Of a DNA stretch of 64,000 bases, positions 1 to 11,286 are shown piece by piece. A model generated the notes under the pieces. The model was given only the letters and a program-made list of their open reading frames with translations. It had not been told where the DNA came from and did not search any database. The stretch is taken from assembly GCA_965242485.1 (NCBI GenBank), contig CBDESM010000003.1, positions 496,001 to 560,000 of the forward strand, read 5' to 3'. Source of the DNA: CBDESM01 sp965242485. GTDB taxonomy: Bacteria > Chloroflexota > Dehalococcoidia > Bin125. The translations under genes were made by a program, and so were the position numbers. Position 1 is the stretch's first letter, and every line of letters starts with the position of its first letter.

Positions 1-344
1 GCCTCCGCGCCGGTCCCGGACTCCCCGTCCGAGTCGTCCGCGCCGTTGCCGGCCTCCGACTTGTGCTCCGCGCTCACGGTCAGCAGCCCGTCCTCGATCG
101 TCACGCCGATCTCGTCCTCGCTGAAGCCCGGCAGCGAGAACTCCAGCCCGATCCCGGCCTCCGTCTCGAACAGGTTCACCGGGATGCCGCCGCCGGAGCC
201 CGACCGCGCCGGATTCGGCGCCCAGCCCTGCGGGGCGAACAGGTTCACCGGCCGCCAGCCGGGGCTCCGGCCGAAGGCCGCGTCCGCGATCGCGCTCAGC
301 TCCGCGAACGGGTCGCGCCGGGTGATGTGGGTCGTGCGGGTCAT
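1..344 (-). CDS. Hsp20 family small heat-shock protein (C-terminus cut by window edge)
   Basis: An alpha-crystallin-type holdase that binds unfolded proteins in the cytoplasm. The first 114 residues are present. After a variable N-terminus (MTRTTHITRRDPF) comes the start of the alpha-crystallin domain, with VNLFETEAGIGLEFSLPGF, then DEIGVTIEDGLLTVSAE, the typical Hsp20 strand pattern, and an acidic Gly/Asp insert at the edge. The start is supported by GGGAGGAG about 7 nt upstream. It is divergent from the dnaJ-hspR-clpC operon, so co-regulation by HspR is plausible. The end of the protein, including the usual IxI tail, lies outside the window. Confidence 0.9.
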   Translation of the reverse strand, partial: MTRTTHITRRDPFAELSAIADAAFGRSPGWRPVNLFAPQGWAPNPARSGSGGGIPVNLFETEAGIGLEFSLPGFSEDEIGVTIEDGLLTVSAEHKSEAGNGADDSDGESGTGAE

Positions 345-401
345 CTTTGCTCCTCCCGCCACCGGTCTTGCGGTCGTGGTCTCCAGCGGCGTTGACCGAA
401 A

Positions 402-436
402 TGTAGATCGAGTTCGAGAGATTTGTCAAGAAATCT
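402..436. promoter_or_regulatory. hsp20 promoter and palindrome between divergent heat-shock genes
   Basis: On the minus strand TTGACA (424-429) and TCTACA (402-407) are separated by 16 nt and suit a sigma-70-like promoter for hsp20. The -35 lies inside a perfect inverted repeat, AGATTT (419-424) and AAATCT (431-436), with a 6-nt spacer. The palindrome is well placed to act as an operator for both genes. It matches neither the CIRCE consensus nor the full HspR HAIR consensus, so the binding protein is unknown. Confidence 0.45.
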
Positions 437-506
437 GAGTGTCTATCACGCAACTAATCTCCTGCAAAGAAAATCTGATATCCTGTCGCTCAAGGATTCC
501 ACCGGT

Positions 507-1444
507 ATGGCCACCGACTTCTACCGCACCCTCGGCGTCGACCGCTCCGCCTCCGCCAAGGAGATCAGCGCTGCCTACCGCCGACTCGCCCGCCAGTACC
601 ACCCCGATGTCAGCGGCGGCGACCCCGCCTCCGAAGCCCGCTTCAAGGAAATCAACGCCGCTCACGACATCCTCGGCGACGAGCAGAAGCGCGCCGCCTA
701 CGACAAATGGGGCGACCAATGGGAGCACGCCGAACAGCTCGAAGAGATGCAGCGCCAGCGCGGCGGACACTCTGGTTTCGCCGGTTTCGGCGGGCCCGGC
801 GGCACCCGGATCGAGTTCGGCGACGCCTCCGGTTTCCACGGCGGCCTGGGCGATCTCGGCGACCTCTTCGGCGGCATCTTCAGCGGCGCGGCCGCCGGCC
901 CCTCGCGCGGGCGCGACATCGAGCACCCCGTCTCCATCAGCCTCGATGAAGCCTTCCACGGCGTCACTCGGGCCATCCAATCCCCCGCCCCGACGCCGCC
1001 GGCTTCTCCCGCCTCGAAGTCAAAATCCCCGCCGGCGCGGCCGCCGGCACCCGCGTCAAAGTCCCCGGCAAGGGCCGCCCCGGCCACGCCGACGGCCCCC
1101 CCGGCGACCTCTTCCTCGTCGTCTCCGTCGCCGACGATCCCCGCTTCGAGCGCCGCGGCGACGACCTCCGCAGCGAAGTCGCCGTCCCCGTCCACGACGC
1201 CGCCCTCGGCGGCGAAATCACCGTCCCCACCCTCACCGGCCAAGTCGCCCTCCGCATCCCCCAAGGCACCGCGAACGGCCGCGTCTTCCGCCTCGCCGGC
1301 CAAGGCATGCCACGCCTCAAGCGCGGCGGACGCGGCGACCTCCTCGTCGCCGTCCGCCTCGAGCTGCCCGACCCGCTCGATCCCGAACGCCTCGACCTCT
1401 TCCGCCGCCTGCGCGAACTGGAGCACCGCGATGCCCGATCATGA
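507..1444 (+). pseudogene. dnaJ: DnaJ/CbpA-type co-chaperone interrupted by a one-base frameshift
   Basis: A J-domain co-chaperone that stimulates the DnaK ATPase. The J domain (residues 1-70) has the HPD motif at 32-34 and is followed by a Gly/Phe-rich linker. The frame starting at 507 reads well to GVTRAIQ near 980, then turns into a low-complexity shadow. The substrate-binding C-terminal domain continues in another frame from about 986 ([32 protein letters not shown]) to a stop at 1442-1444. Restoring one base near the C-run at 982-986 gives a protein of about 312 aa without the zinc-finger domain, as in CbpA-like DnaJ. AAGGA lies 10 nt before the start. The 3' end overlaps hspR by 14 nt. 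A sequencing error in the C-run is as likely as a real mutation. Confidence 0.85.
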
Positions 1445-1772
1445 CGCGCCCCTCTTCACCATCCGCATGGCCGCCCGCATCGTCGGCATCCACCAGCAAA
1501 CCCTCCGCGCCTACGAGCGCGAAGGCCTGATCCGCCCCGCCCGCAGCGACGGCGGCCACCGCCTCTTCTCCGACGCCGACATCGAGCGCGTCCGCACCAT
1601 CCGCCGCCTCGTCACCGAACTCGGCGTCAACCTCGCCGGCGCCGACATCATCCTCCGCCAGCGCGACGAAATCGCCCGCCTCAAAGCGGAAAACCGAACC
1701 CTCCAAGCCGCGCTCCAGCGCAGCCGCGACCAGCGCCTGCCCGCCGTCCGCAACCCCTTCCCCCGCGCCTGA
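1431..1772 (+). CDS. hspR: HspR, MerR-family heat-shock repressor
   Basis: A winged-helix MerR-type repressor that in Actinobacteria and relatives binds HAIR operators with DnaK and represses dnaK, clpB and similar genes. The 113-aa protein has the N-terminal recognition region ([20 protein letters not shown]), the wing ([19 protein letters not shown]) and a helical region ending in a basic tail, as usual for HspR. It overlaps the dnaJ 3' end and sits 13 nt before the Clp ATPase gene, so translation of the three genes is probably coupled. A GCTCAAG half-site at 488-494 resembles one half of a HAIR operator, but the other half is poor. The family call is firm; the regulon is inferred. Confidence 0.92.
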   Translation: MPDHDAPLFTIRMAARIVGIHQQTLRAYEREGLIRPARSDGGHRLFSDADIERVRTIRRLVTELGVNLAGADIILRQRDEIARLKAENRTLQAALQRSRDQRLPAVRNPFPRA

Positions 1773-1785
1773 TCGGAGCCACGCC

Positions 1786-4233
<2,448 letters not shown>

Positions 4234-4243
4234 GCAGATCGGG

Positions 4244-4249
4244 TACACT
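4244..4249 (+). promoter_or_regulatory. -10-like TACACT upstream of the NYN gene
   Basis: TACACT matches the hexamer that precedes many genes here. Transcription would start near 4256, giving a 138-nt leader that contains the hairpin at 4326-4353 before the NYN gene. The same pair could instead define a small RNA of about 100 nt. Confidence 0.35.
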
Positions 4250-4325
4250 GGCTCCATCGAAACCCGCGCACGGTGAGCCCCCCGCAGATCACTTGGGGAT
4301 GATTCCGGGCGCTGATTCATTCGCC

Positions 4326-4353
4326 GACGGGGGCTGCGCCAGCGGCCCCCGTC
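4326..4353 (+). terminator. Strong GC hairpin after clpC
   Basis: GACGGGGGCTG and CAGCGGCCCCCGTC form an 11-bp stem with one G-U pair and a 6-nt loop. No T-run follows, so it is either an imperfect terminator for clpC or an attenuator-like structure in the leader of the next gene. Confidence 0.5.
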
Positions 4354-4393
4354 CTATGTCTAGGCTGTTGGTGCCGGCGAGAAAGGCAGACTC

Positions 4394-5071
4394 ATGGCAG
4401 CCCAGAACGACTCGGCGGACACTGAGCGGCAGCCCGCGCGTCGCAGCGATCGCTCTCGGATACAGCTGTTCATCGATAATTCGAACATGTCGCTGACCAT
4501 TCAGAATCGCGCCCGTCAACGCGGCGAGAGCTGGCGCGGCTTCGATTGGGGGAAGCTCCCCGATTGGCTCGTTCGCAGGGCTGCTGCGCTATGCCGGTTG
4601 TCTGACTACGAGTACGCCGGCGCCAACGTGTATGTATCGCACGACCCGAACGACGCATCGCATGACGCGCTGCGGCGATGGGTGGACTGGCTGGATCTGG
4701 AGGTCGGAATCCAAGTGAGCCTGATGGAACTGAGACCTCGATCGCCCGAGCGTTGCCGGCAATGCGGGCATCGCTTCGAGATCTGCCCAGCCTGCTCCAA
4801 GCAGCAGCACCCCCGCGTGGAAAAGGGCGTCGATACGGCGATGGTGACCGACATGATGCGGATGGGCTGGGATGATCTATTCGACATCGCGGTGCTCGTC
4901 TCCTCCGATAGCGATTTCGCACCGGCTGTCGACGCGCTTACCAACCGGGGGCTCCGCGTGATTCAAGCTGGAGTTCCGCCATTGGGCGTGTATCTGAGGC
5001 GCAAGTGCTGGGGCTCGTTCGACATGTACGGCCCGCGGACGGAGTTCGAGCGGCCCGCGTCGGGGCGCTGA
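4394..5071 (+). CDS. NYN-domain PIN-like nuclease with inserted zinc ribbon
   Basis: A 225-aa protein of the NYN family (PIN-like metal-dependent ribonucleases). The first acidic motif is LFIDNSNM near residue 27. The others are GVDTAMVTDMM and AVLVSSDSDFAPAVDAL, giving the expected Asp set. Between them sits CRQCGHRFEICPAC, two CxxC knuckles that could bind zinc and contact RNA. The gene stands alone between the Clp hairpin and the enoyl-CoA hydratase operon. Its codon use is less GC-extreme than its neighbours, a mild sign of transfer. The substrate is unknown; RNA processing or phage defence are both possible. Confidence 0.85.
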   Translation: MAAQNDSADTERQPARRSDRSRIQLFIDNSNMSLTIQNRARQRGESWRGFDWGKLPDWLVRRAAALCRLSDYEYAGANVYVSHDPNDASHDALRRWVDWLDLEVGIQVSLMELRPRSPERCRQCGHRFEICPACSKQQHPRVEKGVDTAMVTDMMRMGWDDLFDIAVLVSSDSDFAPAVDALTNRGLRVIQAGVPPLGVYLRRKCWGSFDMYGPRTEFERPASGR

Positions 5072-5114
5072 GGCGGGCGGGGTTAGACTGCGGACGGAAC
5101 CGGGAGGACTTGCC

Positions 5115-5936
5115 ATGACCACTGCCGAAGCGCCGACGCTGCCCGACTCGCTGCTCTACGAACGCCGCGGGCGCGTGGGCCTGATCACGCTCAACCGCCC
5201 CGAACGCCTCAACGCCATCTCCGTCGAGATGCTCGACGCCCTCTCCGCGCAGCTGATCGCCTGCGACCGCGACCCCGACATCCGCGTCGTCGTCATCACC
5301 GGCGCCGGCCGCGGCTTCTGCGCCGGCCTCGACCTCGTCGACCAGCAGCAGCGCCTCAGTGCCAACGGCACAGGCTCGACCGCGCCGAGCTACTCCTTCT
5401 TCGACCTCCGCAACGCGCCCCCCGTCGTCCTCCAGAAAATGGACAAGCCCGTCATCTGCGCGCTCAACGGCCCCGCCGCCGGCTACGGCATGGACATGGC
5501 CCTGCTCGCCGACATCCGCATCGCCTCCGACCGCGCCAAGATGGGCGCCGTCTTCGCCCGCCGCGGCGTGCTCCCCGAAAGCGGCGGCACTTGGATCCTC
5601 CCCCGCCTGCTCGGCTGGGCCAAAGCCGCCGAGGTCGCCTTCCTCGGACGCGTCCTCGACGCCGAAGAATCCGAGCGCGTCGGCCTCGTCAACCAAGTCG
5701 TCCCCCACGAGCAGCTGATGGACCGCGCCATGGAAATGGCCGACGAGATCGCCGCCAACGCACCCCTCTCCGTCCAAGCCACCAAGCGCATGATGCGGAT
5801 GGGCATGGACGAGCCCTTCGAGGCCGCCGTCGACCACATCTTCCTGCAGCTCCTGCCACTGATGCGCTCCGAAGACTTCAGCGAAGGCGTCCGCGCCTTC
5901 TCCGAAAAGCGCGACCCCGTCTTCACGGGCCGCTAG
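5115..5936 (+). CDS. Enoyl-CoA hydratase/isomerase family protein
   Basis: A 273-aa crotonase-fold enzyme acting on acyl-CoA thioesters. The oxyanion-hole regions are GAGRGFCAGLDL and NGPAAGYGM. A Glu in GVLPESGGTW sits where hydratases carry a catalytic acid, while the other usual Glu is replaced in MDMALLADI, so hydratase versus isomerase activity is open. It ends in RDPVFTGR, a tail common in the family and shared with the second paralogue in this window. A promoter TAGACT (5084-5089) and GGGAGG (5102-5107) precede the start. It is first in a three-gene operon with a DinB-like protein and an F420-type oxidoreductase. Confidence 0.9.
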   Translation: MTTAEAPTLPDSLLYERRGRVGLITLNRPERLNAISVEMLDALSAQLIACDRDPDIRVVVITGAGRGFCAGLDLVDQQQRLSANGTGSTAPSYSFFDLRNAPPVVLQKMDKPVICALNGPAAGYGMDMALLADIRIASDRAKMGAVFARRGVLPESGGTWILPRLLGWAKAAEVAFLGRVLDAEESERVGLVNQVVPHEQLMDRAMEMADEIAANAPLSVQATKRMMRMGMDEPFEAAVDHIFLQLLPLMRSEDFSEGVRAFSEKRDPVFTGR

Positions 5937-5950
5937 CCGGAGGCACCGAC

Positions 5951-6499
5951 ATGCCCCAACGACCGATCGTCGACGACGAACGGCAGCGCGTCAGCACCTA
6001 CCTGCGCGGGCAGGCCGAGAAGTACACCTGGATCCAGCTCTGGCCCCGCGTCGTCGCGGGCCGCATCGAGTTCCTCGACTCGATCTCCCGCGTCACCCCC
6101 GAGCAGGCCGCCTTCAAGCCGGCCGAAGACGACTGGAGCATCGCCGAAGTCGCCCTCCACGTGCTCGACGGCTCGCGCCGCACCGCCGACCTGATCCGCA
6201 CCCTCGCCCGCGGCGAAGAACCCAATGAAACGCCCCAGGAGATCGGCGCCGTCGACCCCGAGCGCCGCGCCGTCGATTCTTCTTGGGCCGCCCTCCACCG
6301 CGAACTGATCGAGGACTCCGTCAATTTCGCCGGCATCGTCGACGGGCTGCCCGAACCCCCGTCGTTCACGCCCGAACGTCCGCATCCCTTCTTCGGCCCC
6401 CTCCACTCACGTGCCTGGTACCTCTTCCAGCGCGTCCACGACCAGGACCACGCCCGCCAAGTCGCCGCCATCCAAGCACTCGACGGATACCCCGCATGA
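5951..6499 (+). CDS. DinB-like four-helix protein
   Basis: A 182-aa protein of the DinB/YfiT fold, whose members use three His residues to hold a metal and often act as thiol-dependent transferases. Visible candidates are His in EVALHVLDG and the pair in VHDQDHARQ near the C-terminus, with the recurring W-S-I-AEVALH signature. GGAGG lies 9 nt before the start. Its stop codon overlaps the start of the next gene in ATGA, so it is translationally coupled to the luciferase-like oxidoreductase. The substrate is unknown. Confidence 0.8.
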   Translation: MPQRPIVDDERQRVSTYLRGQAEKYTWIQLWPRVVAGRIEFLDSISRVTPEQAAFKPAEDDWSIAEVALHVLDGSRRTADLIRTLARGEEPNETPQEIGAVDPERRAVDSSWAALHRELIEDSVNFAGIVDGLPEPPSFTPERPHPFFGPLHSRAWYLFQRVHDQDHARQVAAIQALDGYPA

Positions 6500-7548
6500 A
6501 AGTCTCCATCGGCCTCCACCGCGACCGCATCGACGACTGGGACAGCGCCGCCCTCTACGCCCGCGAGGCCGAAAAACTCGGCGTCTTCGCGATCTGGTCG
6601 GCCGAGGCCTGGGGCATGGATGGCATCACCCCGCTCGCCTACCTCGCCGGCAAGACCGAGCAGATCAAGCTCGGCACCGGCATCGTCCAAGGCGGCACCC
6701 GCAGCCCCGCCCTGCTCGGCATGACCGCGCTCTCGCTCCAGTCCATGTCCGACGGGCGCTTCCTGCTCGGCCTCGGCACCAGCGGCCCCCAAGTCGTCGA
6801 AGGCTGGCACGGCGTCCCCTTCGCCGGCGCCGTCAGCCGGCTCAAGGAAACCGCCGAGATCGTGCGCATGGTCTGCAACGGCGAACGCCTCGTCTACGAA
6901 GGCCGCCACTACACGCTGCCCCTGCCCGGCGGCGAAGGCAAGGCGATCCGCACCGGCTCCCCGCCTTGCGAGCCGCCGCCCGTCTACCTCGCCTCGCTCG
7001 GACCCGGCAGCCTGCGCATGTGCGGCGCCGTCGCCGACGGCTGGCTCGGCACCTCTTTCATCCCCGAAACCGCCGACGTCTTCTTCGACGACATCCGCGC
7101 CGGCGCCGAATCCGCCGGCCGCTCCATCGACGACATCGACTTGGAAGCCGGCGGCGCAGTCGTCTTCACCGACGACCCCGAGCGCACCGCCGCCGAGCAC
7201 GCCCGCGGCATCGCCTTCACCCTCGGCGCGATGGGCTCCGCCAAGACCAACTTCTACAACGACGCCTTCTGCCGCCAAGGCTGGGACGACGCCGCCAAAG
7301 AAGTCCAGCGCCTCTGGATCTCCGGCGACCGCGACACCGCGCGCGACCGCGTCCCCGTCGAGCTCGCCTACAAGATCAACTGCATCGGCGACGACGAAAT
7401 GATCAAGGATCGCCTGCGCGTCTACCGCAATGCCGGCGTCGATACCTTCCGCGCCGGCATCGAAGGCGAAACCGTCCGCGACCGCATCGCCAACCTCGAG
7501 CGTTTCATGCACCTGCTCAACGAAGTCAGCGCCGAAACCCCCGCCTGA
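6496..7548 (+). CDS. LLM-class (luciferase-like) flavin/F420-dependent oxidoreductase
   Basis: A 350-aa TIM-barrel oxidoreductase of the bacterial luciferase-like superfamily. The N-terminus (MKVSIGLHRDRIDDWDS) and features such as IKLGTGIV, RFLLGLGTSGPQVVEGWHG and VYLASLGPGSLRMCG are typical of the F420-dependent branch. The npdG and cofE genes about 20 kb away show that this genome makes and reduces F420, which supports F420 over FMN, though the sequence alone does not prove it. The start overlaps the DinB stop. The substrate cannot be deduced, but the crotonase partner suggests catabolism of a small organic acid. Confidence 0.9.
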   Translation: MKVSIGLHRDRIDDWDSAALYAREAEKLGVFAIWSAEAWGMDGITPLAYLAGKTEQIKLGTGIVQGGTRSPALLGMTALSLQSMSDGRFLLGLGTSGPQVVEGWHGVPFAGAVSRLKETAEIVRMVCNGERLVYEGRHYTLPLPGGEGKAIRTGSPPCEPPPVYLASLGPGSLRMCGAVADGWLGTSFIPETADVFFDDIRAGAESAGRSIDDIDLEAGGAVVFTDDPERTAAEHARGIAFTLGAMGSAKTNFYNDAFCRQGWDDAAKEVQRLWISGDRDTARDRVPVELAYKINCIGDDEMIKDRLRVYRNAGVDTFRAGIEGETVRDRIANLERFMHLLNEVSAETPA

Positions 7549-7555
7549 CTCCCGC

Positions 7556-8329
7556 TTACGGCGCGCCCAGCACCGCCTCCGCGAACACCACCCGGAACGG
7601 CCAGCAGAAAATAATCACCGCGGCGTAGTCGTCCGGATCCGTCCCTTCCGGAAAGAAGTAGTTCTGGTTGCCGATGTTGCCCTTCAGCTCGCCCAGCTCG
7701 ATATAACCCTCCGCCAATACGTCGTCGCGGCCGACCGGCGTCAGGATCACCCGCAGATCCGGCCCGTTCCGCACCCGGAAATCCTCGAAGCGGACGACAT
7801 GCGTCCCGTCGGCCAAGCGGTAGACAGTCGCGCTGCCCTCGCCCGTATGGAACGGATCCCCATCCTCGAACTCGCCGGCCAGGACCGCGACGACTTCGGG
7901 TTCCTCCATCGCCTCCATCATCGCTTCCGCAACCGGCTCCTCAACCTCGGCCGCCGCTTCCATCATCTCCTCCGCCTCGGCCCGCGACATCCCCTCCGGA
8001 ATCGTCGCGTTCGCCGTCAGCGGGAACTGCCCGTCCGCAGCCGCGGCATTCCCCGCCTCCGACGATTCGTCGTCCCCTTCTGCCTGCTCGGCCGCGGCTC
8101 CGCCTTGTTCCTCCTGCCCAACCTCCTGCTGCCCGGTCTCCCGCTGTTCGGTCGGCGTGGAAACGGGGAACGCCTCATCCACCTCCTCGTTCGTGAACAG
8201 CGGCGAGATCAGCCACCACGCGAAGTAGATCAGCGGCGCGGCGACAGCGATCAGCACCAGCGCCGACGCGGCCTGCCGCCGCCGCGTCGCCACGAACGGC
8301 CGGATCAGCCTCTTGATGAAGTCCAGCAC
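7556..8329 (-). CDS. Membrane-anchored DM13-domain protein
   Basis: A 257-aa protein. A basic N-terminus and one transmembrane helix (about residues 20-45, SALVLIAVAAPLIYFAWWLI) anchor it. A Glu/Gln/Ala-rich linker (about 55-150) leads to a DM13 domain (about 155-257) with TVYRLADGTHVVRFEDF, GPDLRVILTP, LKGNIGNQNYFFP and a conserved Cys in AVIIFCWPF. DM13 domains are suspected to take part in extracellular redox chemistry through that Cys. It lies 15 nt downstream of the carboxylesterase in a minus-strand operon. Confidence 0.85.
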   Translation of the reverse strand: MLDFIKRLIRPFVATRRRQAASALVLIAVAAPLIYFAWWLISPLFTNEEVDEAFPVSTPTEQRETGQQEVGQEEQGGAAAEQAEGDDESSEAGNAAAADGQFPLTANATIPEGMSRAEAEEMMEAAAEVEEPVAEAMMEAMEEPEVVAVLAGEFEDGDPFHTGEGSATVYRLADGTHVVRFEDFRVRNGPDLRVILTPVGRDDVLAEGYIELGELKGNIGNQNYFFPEGTDPDDYAAVIIFCWPFRVVFAEAVLGAP

Positions 8330-8344
8330 GCGGCGAAGTCCGGC

Positions 8345-9850
8345 CTACTCGAAGAAGCCGTCCCAAGCTTGCCGCTCCGGCTCGCGCCACGCATGCTCGA
8401 CCCGCGTCTCTGCCCCCAGCACGGTCACGGCCCGCTCCGCCTCGCCGAAGCGCGGCCACTCGCGCCCCCGCGAGCTCGGATTCCCCGTCCGCGCGAACGC
8501 CAGCCAGCCGTCCATCACCGTCTCCGCCAGCTCGTCCGCCTCCGGCCCCGTCCCCGCGAACTCGGCCGCCAGCCCGTGCGTCCCGAACGTGAACGGGATG
8601 TCCAGCGCGTGGCACGCGCCCAATGCCCCGTCCAGCGCCGGCGACTTCCAGTCGTAGATGTACGCGTAGGTGTCCGGCTGCTGCGCCGCCTGCGCCGTCG
8701 CCAGCCGATCCGCCGGAATCCGGAACAGCCGGTCGCCCGCCGCCTGCAGGAAGATCTCGCGCGGCTCGGTCGACTCCCCCCGCGCCGCACGCGCCTCGCG
8801 GTAGGCGTCGTAGGCCGCCCGTCCGTTGCCGTGGAACCCGTCCAGCCGCGCCACCACGTCCTCCTCGTTCGGCGGCTCGCCCGGCATCATCGCATCGAAC
8901 AGCTTCCACTCCTCGTCCAGCGCGCCGATCAGCAGCGGCACCCCGGCCGAACGCCCGCCGCGCACCGCGTTGATCGCCGGCGCCTCCAGGAACTCCCCGT
9001 CGACCACGGGCTGGAACGACATGTCCGGCATCGCCCCCTCGCCGACCGCCGCCAGCGCCGCCGCTTCGAGCACCGCCGACGCCTCCAGCACCTTCCCGAC
9101 CGGCGCCGAGCGCAGCCCCGCCGCGTCGCCCGGGTCGACTCCCAGCGCCTCCGCGAACTGCCGCCCGACCTGCTCCGCCCGCTCCAGCGCCAGCGAGTGG
9201 TGCGCCGCGCCCGACTGTGGAATCGCCTTGTGGAACAGCCCCTCCGCCTCCGGCGAACCCATCAGCGTGCCCACGCTCATCCCCCCGGCCGACTCCCCGA
9301 AGATCGTCACGTTGCCCGGGTCGCCCCCGAACGCCGCGATGTTCTGCTGCACCCAGCGCAGCGCCTGCGCTTGGTCGCGCGACCCGAAGTTGGTCTCCCC
9401 CAGCGCCGGCAGGTGCAGGAACCCCAGCGCCCCCAGCCGATAGTTGATCGTCACCACCACCACGTCGCCCCGCGCCGCCAGGTTCGCCCCCGTGTAGTAG
9501 CTCTCGCTGCCCGACCCGATCGTGAACCCGCCGCCGTGGATCCAGACCATCACCGGGCGCTTGCCCCCGTCCAGCCCCGGCGTCCAGACGTTCAGGTACA
9601 GGCAGTCCTCGTCCTGCGGCTGGTCGTCGCCGCCGATCAGCGAGTTCAGCGCCTCGTTCGGCACCTGTGGCGCGATCGGCCCGAACTCCGCCGCCGAGCG
9701 CACCCCCTGCCAGTTCTCCGGCGCCTGCGGCGCGCGGAACCGCAGCTGCCCCAGCGGCGCCTGCGCGAACCTCACCCCCCGGAACACGGCCAGCCCGTCC
9801 TCCATCTGCCCTTCCAGCTTGCCCTGTGCCGTCTGCGCGATTGCCGTCAT
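8345..9850 (-). CDS. Type B carboxylesterase
   Basis: A 501-aa alpha/beta-hydrolase of the cholinesterase-like family that hydrolyses carboxylic esters. It has the oxyanion hole HGGGF, the nucleophile Ser187 in GESAGG, a probable Glu in ALDEEW and the His in GACHALDIPF. EDCLYLNVW is the family signature. No signal peptide is seen, so it is probably cytoplasmic. The start was chosen for GAGGTGA close upstream and a TAGCCT -10-like hexamer (complement of 9879-9884). It forms an operon with the DM13 gene and is divergent from the serine hydrolase gene. Confidence 0.93.
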   Translation of the reverse strand: MTAIAQTAQGKLEGQMEDGLAVFRGVRFAQAPLGQLRFRAPQAPENWQGVRSAAEFGPIAPQVPNEALNSLIGGDDQPQDEDCLYLNVWTPGLDGGKRPVMVWIHGGGFTIGSGSESYYTGANLAARGDVVVVTINYRLGALGFLHLPALGETNFGSRDQAQALRWVQQNIAAFGGDPGNVTIFGESAGGMSVGTLMGSPEAEGLFHKAIPQSGAAHHSLALERAEQVGRQFAEALGVDPGDAAGLRSAPVGKVLEASAVLEAAALAAVGEGAMPDMSFQPVVDGEFLEAPAINAVRGGRSAGVPLLIGALDEEWKLFDAMMPGEPPNEEDVVARLDGFHGNGRAAYDAYREARAARGESTEPREIFLQAAGDRLFRIPADRLATAQAAQQPDTYAYIYDWKSPALDGALGACHALDIPFTFGTHGLAAEFAGTGPEADELAETVMDGWLAFARTGNPSSRGREWPRFGEAERAVTVLGAETRVEHAWREPERQAWDGFFE

Positions 9851-10035
9851 CTCGTCACCTCGATTCGCCTGGTCGCGTAGGCTAGCCGCCAAACCGCCGG
9901 CGCGTGAACGAGCGTGACTGAGCGCGTGAACGGGGCAGCCGTCATGAGCGCCCGAAACCAGAATCCCGTCCAGCAAGCGATCCGTCTCCCCCGGCACCAG
10001 CCCCGAAACGGGACCCGCAAGCGAGGAGCAGCAAC

Positions 10036-11259
10036 ATGGACCAGACCGTGGGCGGAACCGGCATCTCGACGGAAGCATTGGCCCGGCTCAACCGCCACCT
10101 CACCGAGCAGTACATCGACAAGCAGCGCATCGCCGGCTGCCTCACCCTGATCTCCCGCCGCGGCGAACTCGCCCACCTCTCCGCGCTCGGCTCGATGGAC
10201 CGCGAGCGCGGCAAGCCCATGCAGACCGACGCCATCTTCCGCATCTACTCGATGACCAAGCCGATCACCTCCATCGCCCTGATGATGCTCTTCGAACAGG
10301 GCAAGCTCCAGCTCACCGACGCCGTCCGCCGCTACATCCCTTCCTGGGGCTCGCTCCAAGTCATGGCCGGCGGCGAATGGCCCGATTTCGAGGTCGCCGC
10401 CCCCGCGCGCCCGATGACCATCCGCGACCTGCTCTCCCACCAGTCCGGCCTCACCTACGGCTTCATGGAAGGCCCGCTCGAACAGGCCTACGACAAGGCC
10501 GGCGTCTACAACGCCGCATCAATGCGCGGCCGCGACCTGCAATCAATGATCGACCGCCTCGCCGAACTCCCCCTCAAATTCTCGCCCGGCAGCGCCTGGA
10601 ACTACGGCGTCTCCACCGACGTCTGCGGCTACCTCGTCCAGGAGATCAGCGGCCAACGCTTCGACGAATACCTGCAAGAGCGCATCTTCGACCCGCTCGG
10701 CATGGAAGACACCGGCTTCCACGTCCCGCCCGCAAAGGCCGACCGCTTCGCCGCCAACTACGAACGCGGCCCCGACCGCAGCCTCCGCCTGCTCGACGAC
10801 CCCGGCGACAGCCCCTACCTGGAGGAGCAGACCTTCTTCTCGGGCGGCGGCGGACTCGTCAGCACCGCCGGCGACTACCACCGCTTCTGCCAAATGCTGC
10901 TCAACGGCGGTCAGCTCGACGGCGCCCGCATCATCGGCCCCAAGACCATCGAGCTGATGGCCTCCAACCACCTGCCCGGCGGCGGCGACCTCAGCGACGT
11001 CGCCCTCGGCACCTTCTCCGAAACCGCCAACGACGGCGTCGGCTTCGGCCTCGGCTTCGCCGTCCTGCAAAGCCTCCAGCGCAGCCAGAACGTCGGCAGC
11101 ATCGGCGAGTACTACTGGGGCGGCGCAGCCAGCACCATCTTCTGGATCGACCCCGCCGAAGAGATGATCGTCATCTTCCTCACCCAATTCATGCCCAGCG
11201 GCACCTTCAACTTCCGCGGCCAAATCAAGCAACTCCTCTACCCCGGCCTCGTGGCCTGA
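10036..11259 (+). CDS. Beta-lactamase-fold serine hydrolase (family VIII esterase-like)
   Basis: A 407-aa serine hydrolase of the class C beta-lactamase/penicillin-binding fold. The catalytic SxxK is S72-M-T-K75 and the Tyr motif appears as WNYGVSTD. A C-terminal WGGAAST stands in for the KTG box, a pattern of EstB-like esterases rather than true beta-lactamases. No signal peptide is visible. GAGGAG precedes the start. Likely an intracellular esterase or lactonase of unknown substrate. Confidence 0.9.
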   Translation: MDQTVGGTGISTEALARLNRHLTEQYIDKQRIAGCLTLISRRGELAHLSALGSMDRERGKPMQTDAIFRIYSMTKPITSIALMMLFEQGKLQLTDAVRRYIPSWGSLQVMAGGEWPDFEVAAPARPMTIRDLLSHQSGLTYGFMEGPLEQAYDKAGVYNAASMRGRDLQSMIDRLAELPLKFSPGSAWNYGVSTDVCGYLVQEISGQRFDEYLQERIFDPLGMEDTGFHVPPAKADRFAANYERGPDRSLRLLDDPGDSPYLEEQTFFSGGGGLVSTAGDYHRFCQMLLNGGQLDGARIIGPKTIELMASNHLPGGGDLSDVALGTFSETANDGVGFGLGFAVLQSLQRSQNVGSIGEYYWGGAASTIFWIDPAEEMIVIFLTQFMPSGTFNFRGQIKQLLYPGLVA

Positions 11260-11286
11260 GTCGGCGTCCTGAATCGGCGGTCTGAC

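Noticed and set aside
360..506. CIRCE or HspR HAIR operator in the hsp20/dnaJ gap.
   Set aside because: No CIRCE match. Only one GCTCAAG half-site is close to the HAIR consensus and the other half matches at 3 of 7 positions.
4295..4393. GGGGATGATTCCGGGC resembles the 5' end of tmRNA.
   Set aside because: Only the first bases agree, the partner 3' end with CCA is missing, and there are under 100 nt before the NYN gene.
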